Source of the DNA: Variovorax sp. IB41
GTDB lineage: Bacteria; Pseudomonadota; Gammaproteobacteria; Burkholderiales; Burkholderiaceae_C
Assembly (NCBI RefSeq): GCF_016405905.1
Contig: NZ_JAEFCB010000011.1
Coordinates: 1 to 64,000 of the forward strand
Direction of reading: 5' to 3'
DNA length: 64,000 bases
Of the stretch, positions 51,101 to 58,783 are shown piece after piece. Each line of letters begins with the position of its first letter. Position 1 is the stretch's first letter. Below the pieces are notes generated by a model. The model was not told the DNA's origin. It saw nothing but the letters and a program-made list of their open reading frames with translations, and did not search any database. The position numbers and the translations under genes are program-made.

Positions 51101-51968
51101 GATGAGCATGGACGTCAACTACAAGGTCGCGCCCGACGGCCAGCTCACCGCCACCAACAAGCTGGTGCTCAACCAGCTGCAGTTCGGCGAGGAAGTCGCC
51201 GGCGCGCCCAACAGCCTGCCGGTGAAACTGGCCGTGGCCCTCTTGGCCGACCGCAACGGCGTGATCGACGTCGACCTGCCGCTCAGCGGCTCGCTCAACG
51301 ATCCGCAGTTCAGCGTCGGGCCGCTGATCTGGAAGGCCGTGGTCAACCTGATCGTCAAGGCCGTGACGGCGCCGTTCAGCCTGCTCACGGGCGGGCTGGG
51401 GGGCGGCGGCAGCGGCGAATCGAGCGCCATCACCTTCGAGGCGGGCAGCTCGGTGCTCAGCGCCGCGGCCAAGGAAAGCCTGGACAAGGTCGCCAAGGCG
51501 CTGACCGAGCGGCCGACGCTGGAGATGACGGTCGTGGGCACCTCCAGCCTCGAGAAGGAGCGCGACGCCTACCAGCGTCAGCGGGTGCGCCAGCTGACGC
51601 AGGCCGAGAAGCGCCGCGTCGCGGTGCGCGGCGGCCAGACCGGCACCGACGTGGCGCCGGTCACCGACGCCGAGTACCCCGAGCTGCTGACCGCGGTCTA
51701 CAAGCGCGCCGACATCACCAAGCCGCGCAACCTCGTCGGCTTGGCCAAGGACCTGCCCGTCACCGAAATGGAAAAGCTGCTGTTCGCGAGCGTGCCGGTC
51801 GACGAGGAGTCGATGCGGCAACTGGCCGTGGAACGCGGCGCCGCGGTGCGCGACTACCTCTTGGCGCAGAAGCTCACGAGCGAGCGGCTGTTCCTGGGCG
51901 CGGTGCGCACCACGGCCAGCGGTGCCGACTGGAAGCCGGGCGCCGAGCTCAAACTGACCATGAAGTGA
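48150..51968 (+). CDS. AsmA-like DUF748 family protein
   Basis: 1272 residues from ATG giving MDLASLKQNKWVRRG. An N-terminal membrane helix (IVAVLVLLAFWVIAWLIV) anchors a long periplasmic protein made of repeated AsmA/DUF748 beta units: LGRQVTVGKIDFKPWTLEL, HELRNFVLDVPFLSNL, PVKLQAGSLDADLKIDF and later DLDLAPLSPYSVRYAGHG and VDLPLSGSLNDPQFSVG. A C-terminal OmpA-like stretch (ITFEAGSSVLSAAAKESLDKV) follows. AsmA-like proteins bridge the envelope and are linked to phospholipid transport to the outer membrane. An Ala/Pro/Gly-rich linker lies near residues 790-870. Confidence 0.88.
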   Translation: MDLASLKQNKWVRRGIVAVLVLLAFWVIAWLIVPPIAKSQLQKIASEKLGRQVTVGKIDFKPWTLELALHDLRIATADGKQPQLAIKRIYADAELQSLFRLAPVIDAVSIEAPAVLLTHQADGKYDIDDILAKLAAGPPPDPKAEPARFAIYNISIKDGAVDFDDQTVKRRHELRNFVLDVPFLSNLASQREVKTEPKLAFVLNGSSFDSAAFTTPFSASRKTDAHVQFKGLDLAPYLGYIPGGLPVKLQAGSLDADLKIDFQQAATTGLKIYGTVEAHGAKLSDARGRDLLGFDSLKLALADVRPLESVFHLSEVALANPQLVVARDASGQLNLMATDPATGAAEKVAPLPAAAASAPAGKPAEKPKLKVQVDKVALSGGRIGWRDETVKPAAAVDVTDLGLDVTAITWPMEKPAQFKGSTAIAGASLKFKGSATDKVADVQTEVDALPLSLAAPYLAQSLEPTLDGKLSGQIDIAWDQPNLKFKARRLAADGLALTQTKTALASVGRFELVDAEVDMTQHTLNIASFTATNPKVRVERDSEKRWMFERWLRTPAGSGGAAEAKVAAPKPAGAGSAKADANTKPWALTIATMAVDNGSLSYSDKAGALPVTVEVTAFKLNAQKIAPETNTVSPLQVSGRIGSGRSDPSKFDYKGNVVLKPLAAEGRLEVISFPAHAFKAYYADALNVDIRRAFASYRGTVSYATAPAGMSVKLAGDTALDDFRANSVSLTQSPGFDRNTNQLLSWKTLSLRGLQVSMAPNAPPNVNVRETTLTDFFARVIVDPTGRLNLLNLTKKGEAEGAAAATATAEAKTQKGPGGTTTTTRGAPPAPRSGGAPVSAEAMVGGTPEPAAPAAAPVATAQAPADTGPKPVINFGPMSLVNGKIDFTDLFVKPNYSADLSELTGKLSSFSSNPPNGQGGRPALADLELRGKAQQTAALEITGKLNPLAKPLELDITAKMRDLDLAPLSPYSVRYAGHGIERGKMSMDVNYKVAPDGQLTATNKLVLNQLQFGEEVAGAPNSLPVKLAVALLADRNGVIDVDLPLSGSLNDPQFSVGPLIWKAVVNLIVKAVTAPFSLLTGGLGGGGSGESSAITFEAGSSVLSAAAKESLDKVAKALTERPTLEMTVVGTSSLEKERDAYQRQRVRQLTQAEKRRVAVRGGQTGTDVAPVTDAEYPELLTAVYKRADITKPRNLVGLAKDLPVTEMEKLLFASVPVDEESMRQLAVERGAAVRDYLLAQKLTSERLFLGAVRTTASGADWKPGAELKLTMK

Positions 51969-51978
51969 GAGCGGCCAC

Positions 51979-52006
51979 TTGGTTTTTTGCATCGGCTTGC
52001 TATATG
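51979..52006 (+). promoter_or_regulatory. Candidate sigma70 promoter of the DUF349 gene
   Basis: TTGGTT and TATATG are 16 bases apart in the AT-richer gap after the DUF748 gene. The next start codon is about 150 bases downstream; that leader contains a stable hairpin GCGCCGGC-CTTT-GCCGGCGC at 52104-52123. Confidence 0.35.
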
Positions 52007-52158
52007 TGTAGTCACCTTTAATCTCCCAGCCCGCAACCTGCATTGGCCGCCGTTCCGCAACGGAATTGGGCGGTCCACCGCAAGTGGGTGAAAATGTCGA
52101 TGTGCGCCGGCCTTTGCCGGCGCCTTCGCTTTCCATACCAAGACAACGATTTCGCGCA

Positions 52159-55044
52159 GTGACCTCTACTTCTTCCAAGCCACACGACCTTCAGGCCCTC
52201 GACACGCTCACCGGCGGCGCCTTCACCGCGCCGACCTCGGGAGAACGCGCCGCGCGCATCCGCGACTGGCTCGCGGGCAACCCCGCGTCCGAGCAAATGC
52301 AGGAAGTCTTCAAGGAGCTGAGCGGCCGCGACAAGGGCGCCGCGCGCCTCTTGCGCGAGAAGCTCGACGAGCTCAAGCGCGCCAAGGGCCAGGAGGCCAT
52401 TGCCGCCGAATGGGCGCAGAAGGCCGAGGCGCTGCTGGGCCAGTCCAAGCTCAACATCGCCGACGCGCTCGCCTGGCAGCGCGATGCCGCCAAGGCCGGT
52501 GCGCCGCTCTCGCGCGAACCGCTTGCAAGCCTGAAGGCCAAGCTGGCTGAACGCGTCAAGGGCATCGAAGACCTGCAACACCGCGCCCAGGTGCACCGCG
52601 AAGCCGCCGTGCTGCTGGCGCAGCGTTTCGAAGTGCTCTCCACCAAGGGCTGGCAGGACGCCCAGGCCGCCGAGGAGTCGCTGCGCAACGACGTCACGCA
52701 TTGGCAGCAGCAGGCCGGCGACATCACCGCCGACATCAACTGGAACAGCCTGGACGCCAAGTTCGCGCCGCAGCTCGAAGCATCGAAGTCGCAGCTGCTG
52801 GTCGTGTCCGATGCATTCCACAGCGCGCTGGCGCAGGCCATCGCCGCCGCGGCCGACGCAGCCGCGCCGCTGCCGCCGGTGCCGGTGTGGGCCGACGAGC
52901 TGCGCAGCGCGCGCGGCGAGGTGCTCGCCCCCAAGGCAGCAGCGCCCGCGCGGCCTGCCGCACCCAAGATCGATCCGGCCGTGCGCGCTGCCGCGCAAGA
53001 CGCGGTGCAGGCCGCGCTTGCCAAGCTCGAGCAGGAAACCGCCGAAGGCCACGGCAAGGCCAGTGCCGGCGCGGCGGCCGCGCTGCGCGCGGTGCTCAAG
53101 GAGCACGGCAAGTTGGTCGAGGCGCCGCTCGAAGCGCGCGTGCATGCCGCGCTGGTCGCGGCCGGCGAGCTCGAAGGCTGGCAGCGCTGGAGCGCCGACA
53201 AGGTCCGTGAAGACCTTGTCGCCAAGGCCGAGGGCCTCCTCAAGCGCCCCGAAGGCCAGGCCCTCGGCGGCCGCAAGATGCAGGAAACGCTGCGCGCGCT
53301 GCGCGACCAGTGGAAGCAGGCCGACCAGGGCGGGGTGCCCAACCATGCGCTGTGGAAGCGCTTCGACGAAGCCTGCAACGAAGCCCACAAGGTGGTCGAG
53401 GCCTGGCTCGAGAAGGTGCGCGCCGATGCGGCCGAGCACCGCGCGCACCGCGTGGCGCTGATCGAAGAGGTCAAGGCCTGGGCCGCCGAGCATGCCGGCG
53501 CCACCGACCTGAAGGCGCACAACCGCGCGCTGCACCAGTTCGCCGACCGCTGGCGCGATGCCGGCCACGTGGGCGAGAAGGTGTTCGCCGAGCTGCAGCC
53601 GCAGTGGAACGAAGCCTTCGGCGCCGCGCGCGCACCGTTCGAGACGGCGCAAAAAGCCAGCGTCGAACGCCGCCAGGCCATGATCGCGGAGGCCGCCGAG
53701 CTCGGTGCCCAGCCGATGCTGCGCATCGACGCCGTCAAGGCGTTGCAGCAGCGCTGGCAGCACGAGGCGCAGAGCGTGCCGCTCGACCGCCGCCACGAAC
53801 AGAAACTGTGGGACGCCTTCCGCGCCCCCATTGACGAAGCCTTCAACCGCAAGACGGCCGAGCGCGAAAAGGCATCGGCGGCCATGAGCGAGCACGACCG
53901 CTATGTGCTCGACGCCTCCAAGGCGCTGGACGCCGCCAATGCCGGCGGCGACGTGCAGAAGATCCGCGCGGCCATCGCCCGCCTGGAAGGCGCGCTGCGC
54001 GGCGAAGCACCGCCGCCCGCGCCGAAGGCCGAACAGGCCGTTGCCCCGAACGTGGCCAGCGGTGGCCCGTCGGTGGGTGCGACCGACATCGTGGCGCCCG
54101 GACAGGCCGCCGCTGAATTCGCCGAAAGCGCCGAGCAGGCGCCGAGCCCGAGCGATGCGGAAGCGTCGCCGGCCGCACCGGTCGAAGCCGCGCAGGCCGA
54201 TGCGCCCGACCTCGTGGCGCCCGCCGACGGCGCCGACGCCTCCGCACGCGCCGATGGCGCAGCGCACGACGCCGGCGAAGCCGCCGCTGTCGAAAGCCCG
54301 GCACCGGCCGCCGCGCCGAAGCCGGCCCCCAAGCCGGTCGTGGCCATGCGCGGGGACGACCGTCCCAGCAGCAAGAAGACGGACGCGGCGCCCGCAGGCC
54401 GTGCCGGTGGCAAGTTCGGCGACCGCCGCGACGGTGGCCGGCCCGGCCCCGGTGGCCCGGGGCGTCCCGGCGACCGTGGCGGTCCGCGCCCCGATGCGCG
54501 CGGTGATCGCGGCGGTGATCGCGGCGCACCGGCCGGTCGTTTCGGCGACCGTCCCCCGCGTTTCGAAGACCGTGGCCCGCGCCTGGGCGATGCGGCTTTC
54601 CGCGCCCAGCGCGAAGCGCTCGAACGTGCGGACATGGCACTGCGCAAGCTCGCGGCGCAAGCCCACGGCGAAGCGCTGACGCAGGTGCTCGGCGCCTGGG
54701 AACAGCGCGATGCCGCGCGCCTGCCGAGCGTGCAGGAACTGGGTCGCGCGGTCTCGCCGGCCGTGCGCACGAACTGGTCGCAAGCCATCGGCAGCGCGCC
54801 GACGGCCGCCGCCAACGATGCCGCCGAAGCACTGCTGCGCCTGGAAATGGCCGCCGAAGTGCCGACGCCGGCCGAGCAACTCGACGCGCGCCGTGCCTTG
54901 CAGCTCAAGCTGCTGACCAAGCGTGGCGACCCGGCGCCGGTGCAGACCTGGGGTCAGGACGCCGGCAAGGTGCTGGCCGCGGCGCACGATGCTGCCAGCG
55001 CACGCCGCCTGCAGAACGCGTTGAAGGCGCTGCTGCGCAAGTAA
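52159..55044 (+). CDS. DUF349 domain protein with Gly/Arg/Asp-rich disordered tract
   Basis: 961 residues from a GTG at 52159 (MTSTSSKPHDLQALDTLTGG); a longer frame reaches 52066 but crosses the leader hairpin. The protein is mostly helical with DUF349 units such as LRDQWKQADQGGVPNHALWKR and LQQRWQHEAQSVPLDRRHEQ. An Ala/Pro/Glu-rich acidic region (about 625-725) leads into a Gly/Arg/Asp/Pro-rich tract at about 747-810 with many GDR and RGG-like units, then a helical C-terminal domain. The family role is unknown; the composition suggests RNA or partner binding. It is a single-gene unit. Confidence 0.85.
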   Translation: MTSTSSKPHDLQALDTLTGGAFTAPTSGERAARIRDWLAGNPASEQMQEVFKELSGRDKGAARLLREKLDELKRAKGQEAIAAEWAQKAEALLGQSKLNIADALAWQRDAAKAGAPLSREPLASLKAKLAERVKGIEDLQHRAQVHREAAVLLAQRFEVLSTKGWQDAQAAEESLRNDVTHWQQQAGDITADINWNSLDAKFAPQLEASKSQLLVVSDAFHSALAQAIAAAADAAAPLPPVPVWADELRSARGEVLAPKAAAPARPAAPKIDPAVRAAAQDAVQAALAKLEQETAEGHGKASAGAAAALRAVLKEHGKLVEAPLEARVHAALVAAGELEGWQRWSADKVREDLVAKAEGLLKRPEGQALGGRKMQETLRALRDQWKQADQGGVPNHALWKRFDEACNEAHKVVEAWLEKVRADAAEHRAHRVALIEEVKAWAAEHAGATDLKAHNRALHQFADRWRDAGHVGEKVFAELQPQWNEAFGAARAPFETAQKASVERRQAMIAEAAELGAQPMLRIDAVKALQQRWQHEAQSVPLDRRHEQKLWDAFRAPIDEAFNRKTAEREKASAAMSEHDRYVLDASKALDAANAGGDVQKIRAAIARLEGALRGEAPPPAPKAEQAVAPNVASGGPSVGATDIVAPGQAAAEFAESAEQAPSPSDAEASPAAPVEAAQADAPDLVAPADGADASARADGAAHDAGEAAAVESPAPAAAPKPAPKPVVAMRGDDRPSSKKTDAAPAGRAGGKFGDRRDGGRPGPGGPGRPGDRGGPRPDARGDRGGDRGAPAGRFGDRPPRFEDRGPRLGDAAFRAQREALERADMALRKLAAQAHGEALTQVLGAWEQRDAARLPSVQELGRAVSPAVRTNWSQAIGSAPTAAANDAAEALLRLEMAAEVPTPAEQLDARRALQLKLLTKRGDPAPVQTWGQDAGKVLAAAHDAASARRLQNALKALLRK

Positions 55045-55064
55045 GCGCGCGCCGGACGGCCATG

Positions 55065-55093
55065 AAAAAAGGCGCCCCGCGGGGCGCCTTTTT
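55065..55093. terminator. Bidirectional intrinsic terminator
   Basis: A run of A, then GGCGCCCC-GC-GGGGCGCC and a T-run form a near-perfect palindrome between the convergent DUF349 and MtfA-like genes, able to end transcription from both sides. Confidence 0.93.
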
Positions 55094-55145
55094 CTTTGGC
55101 GTAATGCACGGCCGCACGCCCCGCATCCCGCACGTCCCGCAGGAA

Positions 55146-55937
55146 TCAGACCTGTTTGCGCAGGAAGAATTCGTCGAAGAGCGCCACCACGCGGGCGAAA
55201 TCCCGCGCGAAGTTCGGGCGGTTCACGAAGTAGGCCTCGCAGGCCACCGCGAAGAACTCGCTGAGCGAGGTCGCGCCGTAGTCGTCCAGCCACGGCGGCT
55301 CGGCGCCGAAGCGCTCGGCCATGATGGTTTTTTCGCGGAAGTCGTCGTAGGCGGGCTGCAGCACGGCGAGCCACGCGGCGCGCGACTCGCGGGCGCTGCG
55401 CTGGCCCGCGAAGCCGGCCGGCAGGGGCGGGCAGCCGTCGGCATCGCCGCCGCGCATGTCGATCTTGTGGGCGAACTCGTGGATCACGACGTTGTAGCCG
55501 CCTTCGCGGGTGACGCTGCTGGCGAGCACGTCTTGCCAGCTGAGCATCACGGGGCCGCGGTCCATGGCTTCGCCGGCCACCACCTCGTCGTACTCATGCA
55601 CGACCTGTGCCTCGTCGACGACCTTGCGCCGCGCCACCACTTCGGACGGGTGCACCACGATGCCGACGAAATCGTCGTACCAGTCGAGGTGGCCCTTCAG
55701 GTGCAGCACCGGCAGCACCGCCTGCGCCGCGATGGCCAGCGCGACCTCGTCGGTGATGACGAAACCCTGGGTGCCGTGGAATTCCTTGTCGCGCAGGAAC
55801 TCGGCCGTCAGCACGCGCAGCCGCTCCAGGTCCGCGGCGGGGCGGTCGGCCAGGAAGCTGTAGCGCGCCAGCGTGGCGTGCCAGGCGGCTTCGGGAATCG
55901 GGGGCAGGGCACGCAGGCGGCGCAGCCACTTGAACAT
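55146..55937 (-). CDS. M90 family zinc peptidase (MtfA-like)
   Basis: 263 residues from ATG at 55937. The zinc motif is VVIHEFAHKIDM at 151-162 with HEFAH, and the third ligand is probably in LSEFFAVACEAYF. GYNVVIHEFAHKID and the preceding GPVMLSWQDVLAS are typical of MtfA. In enteric bacteria MtfA binds the repressor Mlc and is an aminopeptidase; whether that role applies here is unknown. It follows lpxH on the same strand with eight bases between. Confidence 0.9.
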   Translation of the reverse strand: MFKWLRRLRALPPIPEAAWHATLARYSFLADRPAADLERLRVLTAEFLRDKEFHGTQGFVITDEVALAIAAQAVLPVLHLKGHLDWYDDFVGIVVHPSEVVARRKVVDEAQVVHEYDEVVAGEAMDRGPVMLSWQDVLASSVTREGGYNVVIHEFAHKIDMRGGDADGCPPLPAGFAGQRSARESRAAWLAVLQPAYDDFREKTIMAERFGAEPPWLDDYGATSLSEFFAVACEAYFVNRPNFARDFARVVALFDEFFLRKQV

Positions 55938-55945
55938 CGGCGGTG

Positions 55946-56722
55946 CTAGCGCAGGTCGACGCGTTGCGCGCCGGCGGTGGACAGACACAGCAACTGCGCA
56001 CGCGGCGGATGCGCCGCGGCGTCCCAGTCGCTCAGCACGATGCGGCGCAGGCCATCGCCCAGGTCGTGGTCGGCGGGGCGATGCGTGTGGCCGTGCACCA
56101 TCGTTTTCGCCCCGGCCTGCTGCAGCCATTGGCGTGCGGCGCCGGTGTCCACGTCGGCCCAGATCGTCGAGGGATTGCGCTTGCGGTCTTCGCTCTGGGT
56201 GCGCATCGAGCGCGCGAGCGCGCGGCGCTCGGCGAGCGGCCGGGCCAGGAAGGCGGCCTGCCACTCGGGCGTGCGAACCATCGCGCGGAACTTGAGGTAC
56301 TCGGTGTCGTCCAGGCAGAGGATGTCGCCGTGGCTCAGCAGCCACCGCTGGCCGTGCAGCACCAGCACCGTGGGGTCGTCCAGCAGCGTGAAGCCGCATT
56401 GCGCCGCGAGCGCGGGGCCGACCAGGAAGTCGCGGTTGCCGTGCATGAAGAACACCGGCAGGCGCTCGGCGGTGCGGCGCAGCAACTCGGCGCATTGCGC
56501 CTCGAAGCCGGGCTCACCCGCGACATCGTCGCCCACCCACACCTCGAACAGGTCGCCGAGGATCACCAGCGCATCGGCCGGCGTGGTCTGCAAATAGCCC
56601 TGCCAGGCCTCGAAGGTGGCGGGCTCGCCGGCCTCGAGGTGCAGGTCGGAGATCAGATCGACGGTGCGCCACGCGGGCGGCGCCACCAGCTCGCAGAAAG
56701 CCGGGTTCGCCACGTTGGTCAT
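55946..56722 (-). CDS. lpxH: UDP-2,3-diacylglucosamine diphosphatase
   Basis: 258 residues of the metallophosphoesterase fold: LISDLHLEAG, LVILGDLFEVWVGDD, FFMHGNRDFLVG, LLSHGDILCLDD and MVHGHTHRPA. It removes UMP from UDP-diacylglucosamine to make lipid X in lipid A synthesis, acting at the inner face of the inner membrane. It lies 22 bases after the cytoplasmic cyclophilin gene. Confidence 0.94.
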   Translation of the reverse strand: MTNVANPAFCELVAPPAWRTVDLISDLHLEAGEPATFEAWQGYLQTTPADALVILGDLFEVWVGDDVAGEPGFEAQCAELLRRTAERLPVFFMHGNRDFLVGPALAAQCGFTLLDDPTVLVLHGQRWLLSHGDILCLDDTEYLKFRAMVRTPEWQAAFLARPLAERRALARSMRTQSEDRKRNPSTIWADVDTGAARQWLQQAGAKTMVHGHTHRPADHDLGDGLRRIVLSDWDAAAHPPRAQLLCLSTAGAQRVDLR

Positions 56723-56744
56723 CCCGCGCCGTGCCTGATGGGGA

Positions 56745-57257
56745 TCATTCAGCGATGACGACGGCCTTCTCGATCACCACGTCGTCGAGCGGCACGTCGT
56801 CGTGGAAGCCCTTGCGGCCCGTCTTCACGGCCTTGATCTTGTCGACCACGTCGGTGCCGTTGATGACCTTGCCGAACACCGCATAGCCCCAGCCTTGTGC
56901 CGAGGGTGCCGTGTGGTTCAGGAAGCCGTTGTCGGACACGTTGATGAAGAACTGCGCGGTGGCCGAGTGCGGCGCGCTGGTGCGGGCCATGGCGACGGTG
57001 TAGTTGGCGTTCTTCAGGCCGTTGTTGGCTTCGTTCTCGATCTCGGCGCCGGTGGGCTTTTGCTTCATGCCGGGCTCGAAACCGCCGCCTTGCACCATGA
57101 AGCCGGGGATCACGCGGTGGAACACGGTGTTGTCGTAGTGGCCCTTCTTCACGTAGGCGATGAAGTTCTCGGCCGACTTGGGCGCCTTCTCGGCGTCCAG
57201 TTCGAGCGTGATCACGCCGTAGTTCTTGATGTGCAGTTCGACTTGGGGGTTGCTCAT
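56745..57257 (-). CDS. ppiB: Cytoplasmic cyclophilin-type peptidyl-prolyl isomerase
   Basis: 170 residues without a signal peptide. The cyclophilin core is NTVFHRVIPGFMVQGGGFE, with SAPHSATAQFFINVSDN and GYAVFGKVINGTDVVDKI. It catalyses proline cis-trans isomerisation in the cytoplasm. A second, exported cyclophilin lies immediately upstream, a common tandem in Burkholderiales. GGAGCC precedes the ATG. Confidence 0.95.
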   Translation of the reverse strand: MSNPQVELHIKNYGVITLELDAEKAPKSAENFIAYVKKGHYDNTVFHRVIPGFMVQGGGFEPGMKQKPTGAEIENEANNGLKNANYTVAMARTSAPHSATAQFFINVSDNGFLNHTAPSAQGWGYAVFGKVINGTDVVDKIKAVKTGRKGFHDDVPLDDVVIEKAVVIAE

Positions 57258-57290
57258 GAGGGGCTCCTTCGGAAGTTCGGAATGGGTGAA

Positions 57291-57890
57291 TTACTTCGCC
57301 AGCGTGGCGGACTTGATGGTGATGGTCTCCAGGGGCACGTTCTGCATGCCGCCCTTGTTGCCGGTCTGCACGGCGCGGATCTTGTCGACCACGTCGGTGC
57401 CGGCCACGACCTTGCCGAACACCGTGTAGCCGTAGCCATCGGGGTTGGGCGCGTTGAGCGAGTCGTTGTTCTTCACGTTGATGAAGAACTGCGAGGTGGC
57501 CGAGTTCGGGTTGCCGGTGCGGGCCATGGCGATGGTGTACTTATCGTTCTTCAGGCCGTTGCCCGCTTCGAGCGGAATCGGCGGGCGCGTGGGCTTTTGC
57601 TGCATGTCGGCGGTGAAGCCGCCGCCCTGGATCATGAAGCCGTCGATCACGCGGTGGAACACCGTGCCGTCGTAGTGCTTGTCCTTGACGTACTGCAGGA
57701 AGTTGTCGACCGACTTGGGCGCCTTGGCCGCATCGAGCTCGACCACGATGTCGCCGGCCGAGGTGGCCAGCTTGACGCGCGGTGCGGCTTGCTGTGCGTA
57801 GCCGGTGGCGGCGAAGCCGAGGGCCGCGGCCAGGATGAAGGCGTTGCGGCGGCTGAATCTTCTGAATGTGGAAGGGGCGTGGATCGTCAA
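57291..57890 (-). CDS. ppiA: Periplasmic cyclophilin-type peptidyl-prolyl isomerase
   Basis: 199 residues from a TTG start with GGAGC upstream; no ATG is available before the signal peptide RRNAFILAAALGFAATGYAQ. The core is GTVFHRVIDGFMIQGGGFT and GNPNSATSQFFINVKNND. It folds exported proteins. It heads the pair with the cytoplasmic cyclophilin, 33 bases apart. Confidence 0.92.
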   Translation of the reverse strand: MTIHAPSTFRRFSRRNAFILAAALGFAATGYAQQAAPRVKLATSAGDIVVELDAAKAPKSVDNFLQYVKDKHYDGTVFHRVIDGFMIQGGGFTADMQQKPTRPPIPLEAGNGLKNDKYTIAMARTGNPNSATSQFFINVKNNDSLNAPNPDGYGYTVFGKVVAGTDVVDKIRAVQTGNKGGMQNVPLETITIKSATLAK

Positions 57891-57969
57891 GTGATGCTCC
57901 GTTTGCGAAAGGGGGGGAGGGCGCGGGCTGCGCGACGAATGCGTCGGCCGCGCCCGTGCCGGCAGCGGC

Positions 57970-58560
57970 TTACTTGCTGGAACGGCCGACGGGCTTGCGA
58001 ATGACCACGGGCGCCGCCGGCAGTGCTGCGGCTTCGGCCTCGGTCTTCGAGGAGAAGATCTGGCGGATCAGCACGAGCTTGGGCGCGACGCTGGCGTTGG
58101 TGCTGGCGAACTGCTGGGCGCGCACGTACTCCTGGGCCGCGAGGCGCGCGTAGACGTCGCCGAGGTTCTCGTGCGCGGTCGCGTAGTTCGGGTTGAGCTT
58201 GAGCGCGGTTTCGAGCGCGGCGCGGGCCTGGTCGAATTTGCTCTGCGACGCATACAGTGCCGCGAGGTTGTTGTAGGGCTCGGGCAGCTCGGGGAAGTCT
58301 TGCGTGAGCTGGGTGAAGGCGATGATGGCCTCGGCCTGCTTGTTCTGCTCGGTGAGGATCACGCCGCGCAGGAACCGCATCTGCGGATCGCGCGGCTTGC
58401 CGGCGATGTAGGTGTCGGCCTTGGCGAGCGCTTCGGTGGCCTTGCCCTGGCGCAGCAGGAGGTTCACGTCGTCGTAGTCGTTGGCATGCGCGGCGGTGCC
58501 CCACAGGCTGAACAGGAGTGCGAAGGCGAAGGAGAGTTTGGAGAACACGGGGTGCTTCAT
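57970..58560 (-). CDS. Secreted tetratricopeptide repeat protein
   Basis: 196 residues with a signal peptide (FAFALLFSLWGTAAHA) and several TPR-like helices: LLRQGKATEALAKADTYI, AEAIIAFTQLTQDFPELPEP and YASQSKFDQARAALETALKL followed by NPNYATAHENLGDVYARLAA. It probably acts as a periplasmic scaffold; no partner is evident. A TACAAT box on this strand at 58671-58676 may be part of its promoter. Confidence 0.85.
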   Translation of the reverse strand: MKHPVFSKLSFAFALLFSLWGTAAHANDYDDVNLLLRQGKATEALAKADTYIAGKPRDPQMRFLRGVILTEQNKQAEAIIAFTQLTQDFPELPEPYNNLAALYASQSKFDQARAALETALKLNPNYATAHENLGDVYARLAAQEYVRAQQFASTNASVAPKLVLIRQIFSSKTEAEAAALPAAPVVIRKPVGRSSK

Positions 58561-58783
58561 GAAGCCTCGGCAGGATTGGGGGATGCGGGCCTGGACGGGC
58601 CTGAAGGGGCCTGGAAAGCACCCGGGAGGTCCGCGGCAGCAGGCTGCGGCGGCCGTTTATACTGCGTTGCATTGTAGCCGAGGGGCCATGTCCAACCCCT
58701 CGTCGCCACTGTCCCCGTCACCCCTGAAATACACCGTCGTTCGCCCGTGCCGCACGTGCGCGAAGCGACGCTTTCCGAGTCTC

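Noticed and set aside
52018..55374. 1118-residue minus-strand frame opposite the DUF349 gene
   Set aside because: Arg/Gly/Leu-rich shadow with no recognisable domain; the terminator at 55065-55093 lies inside it.
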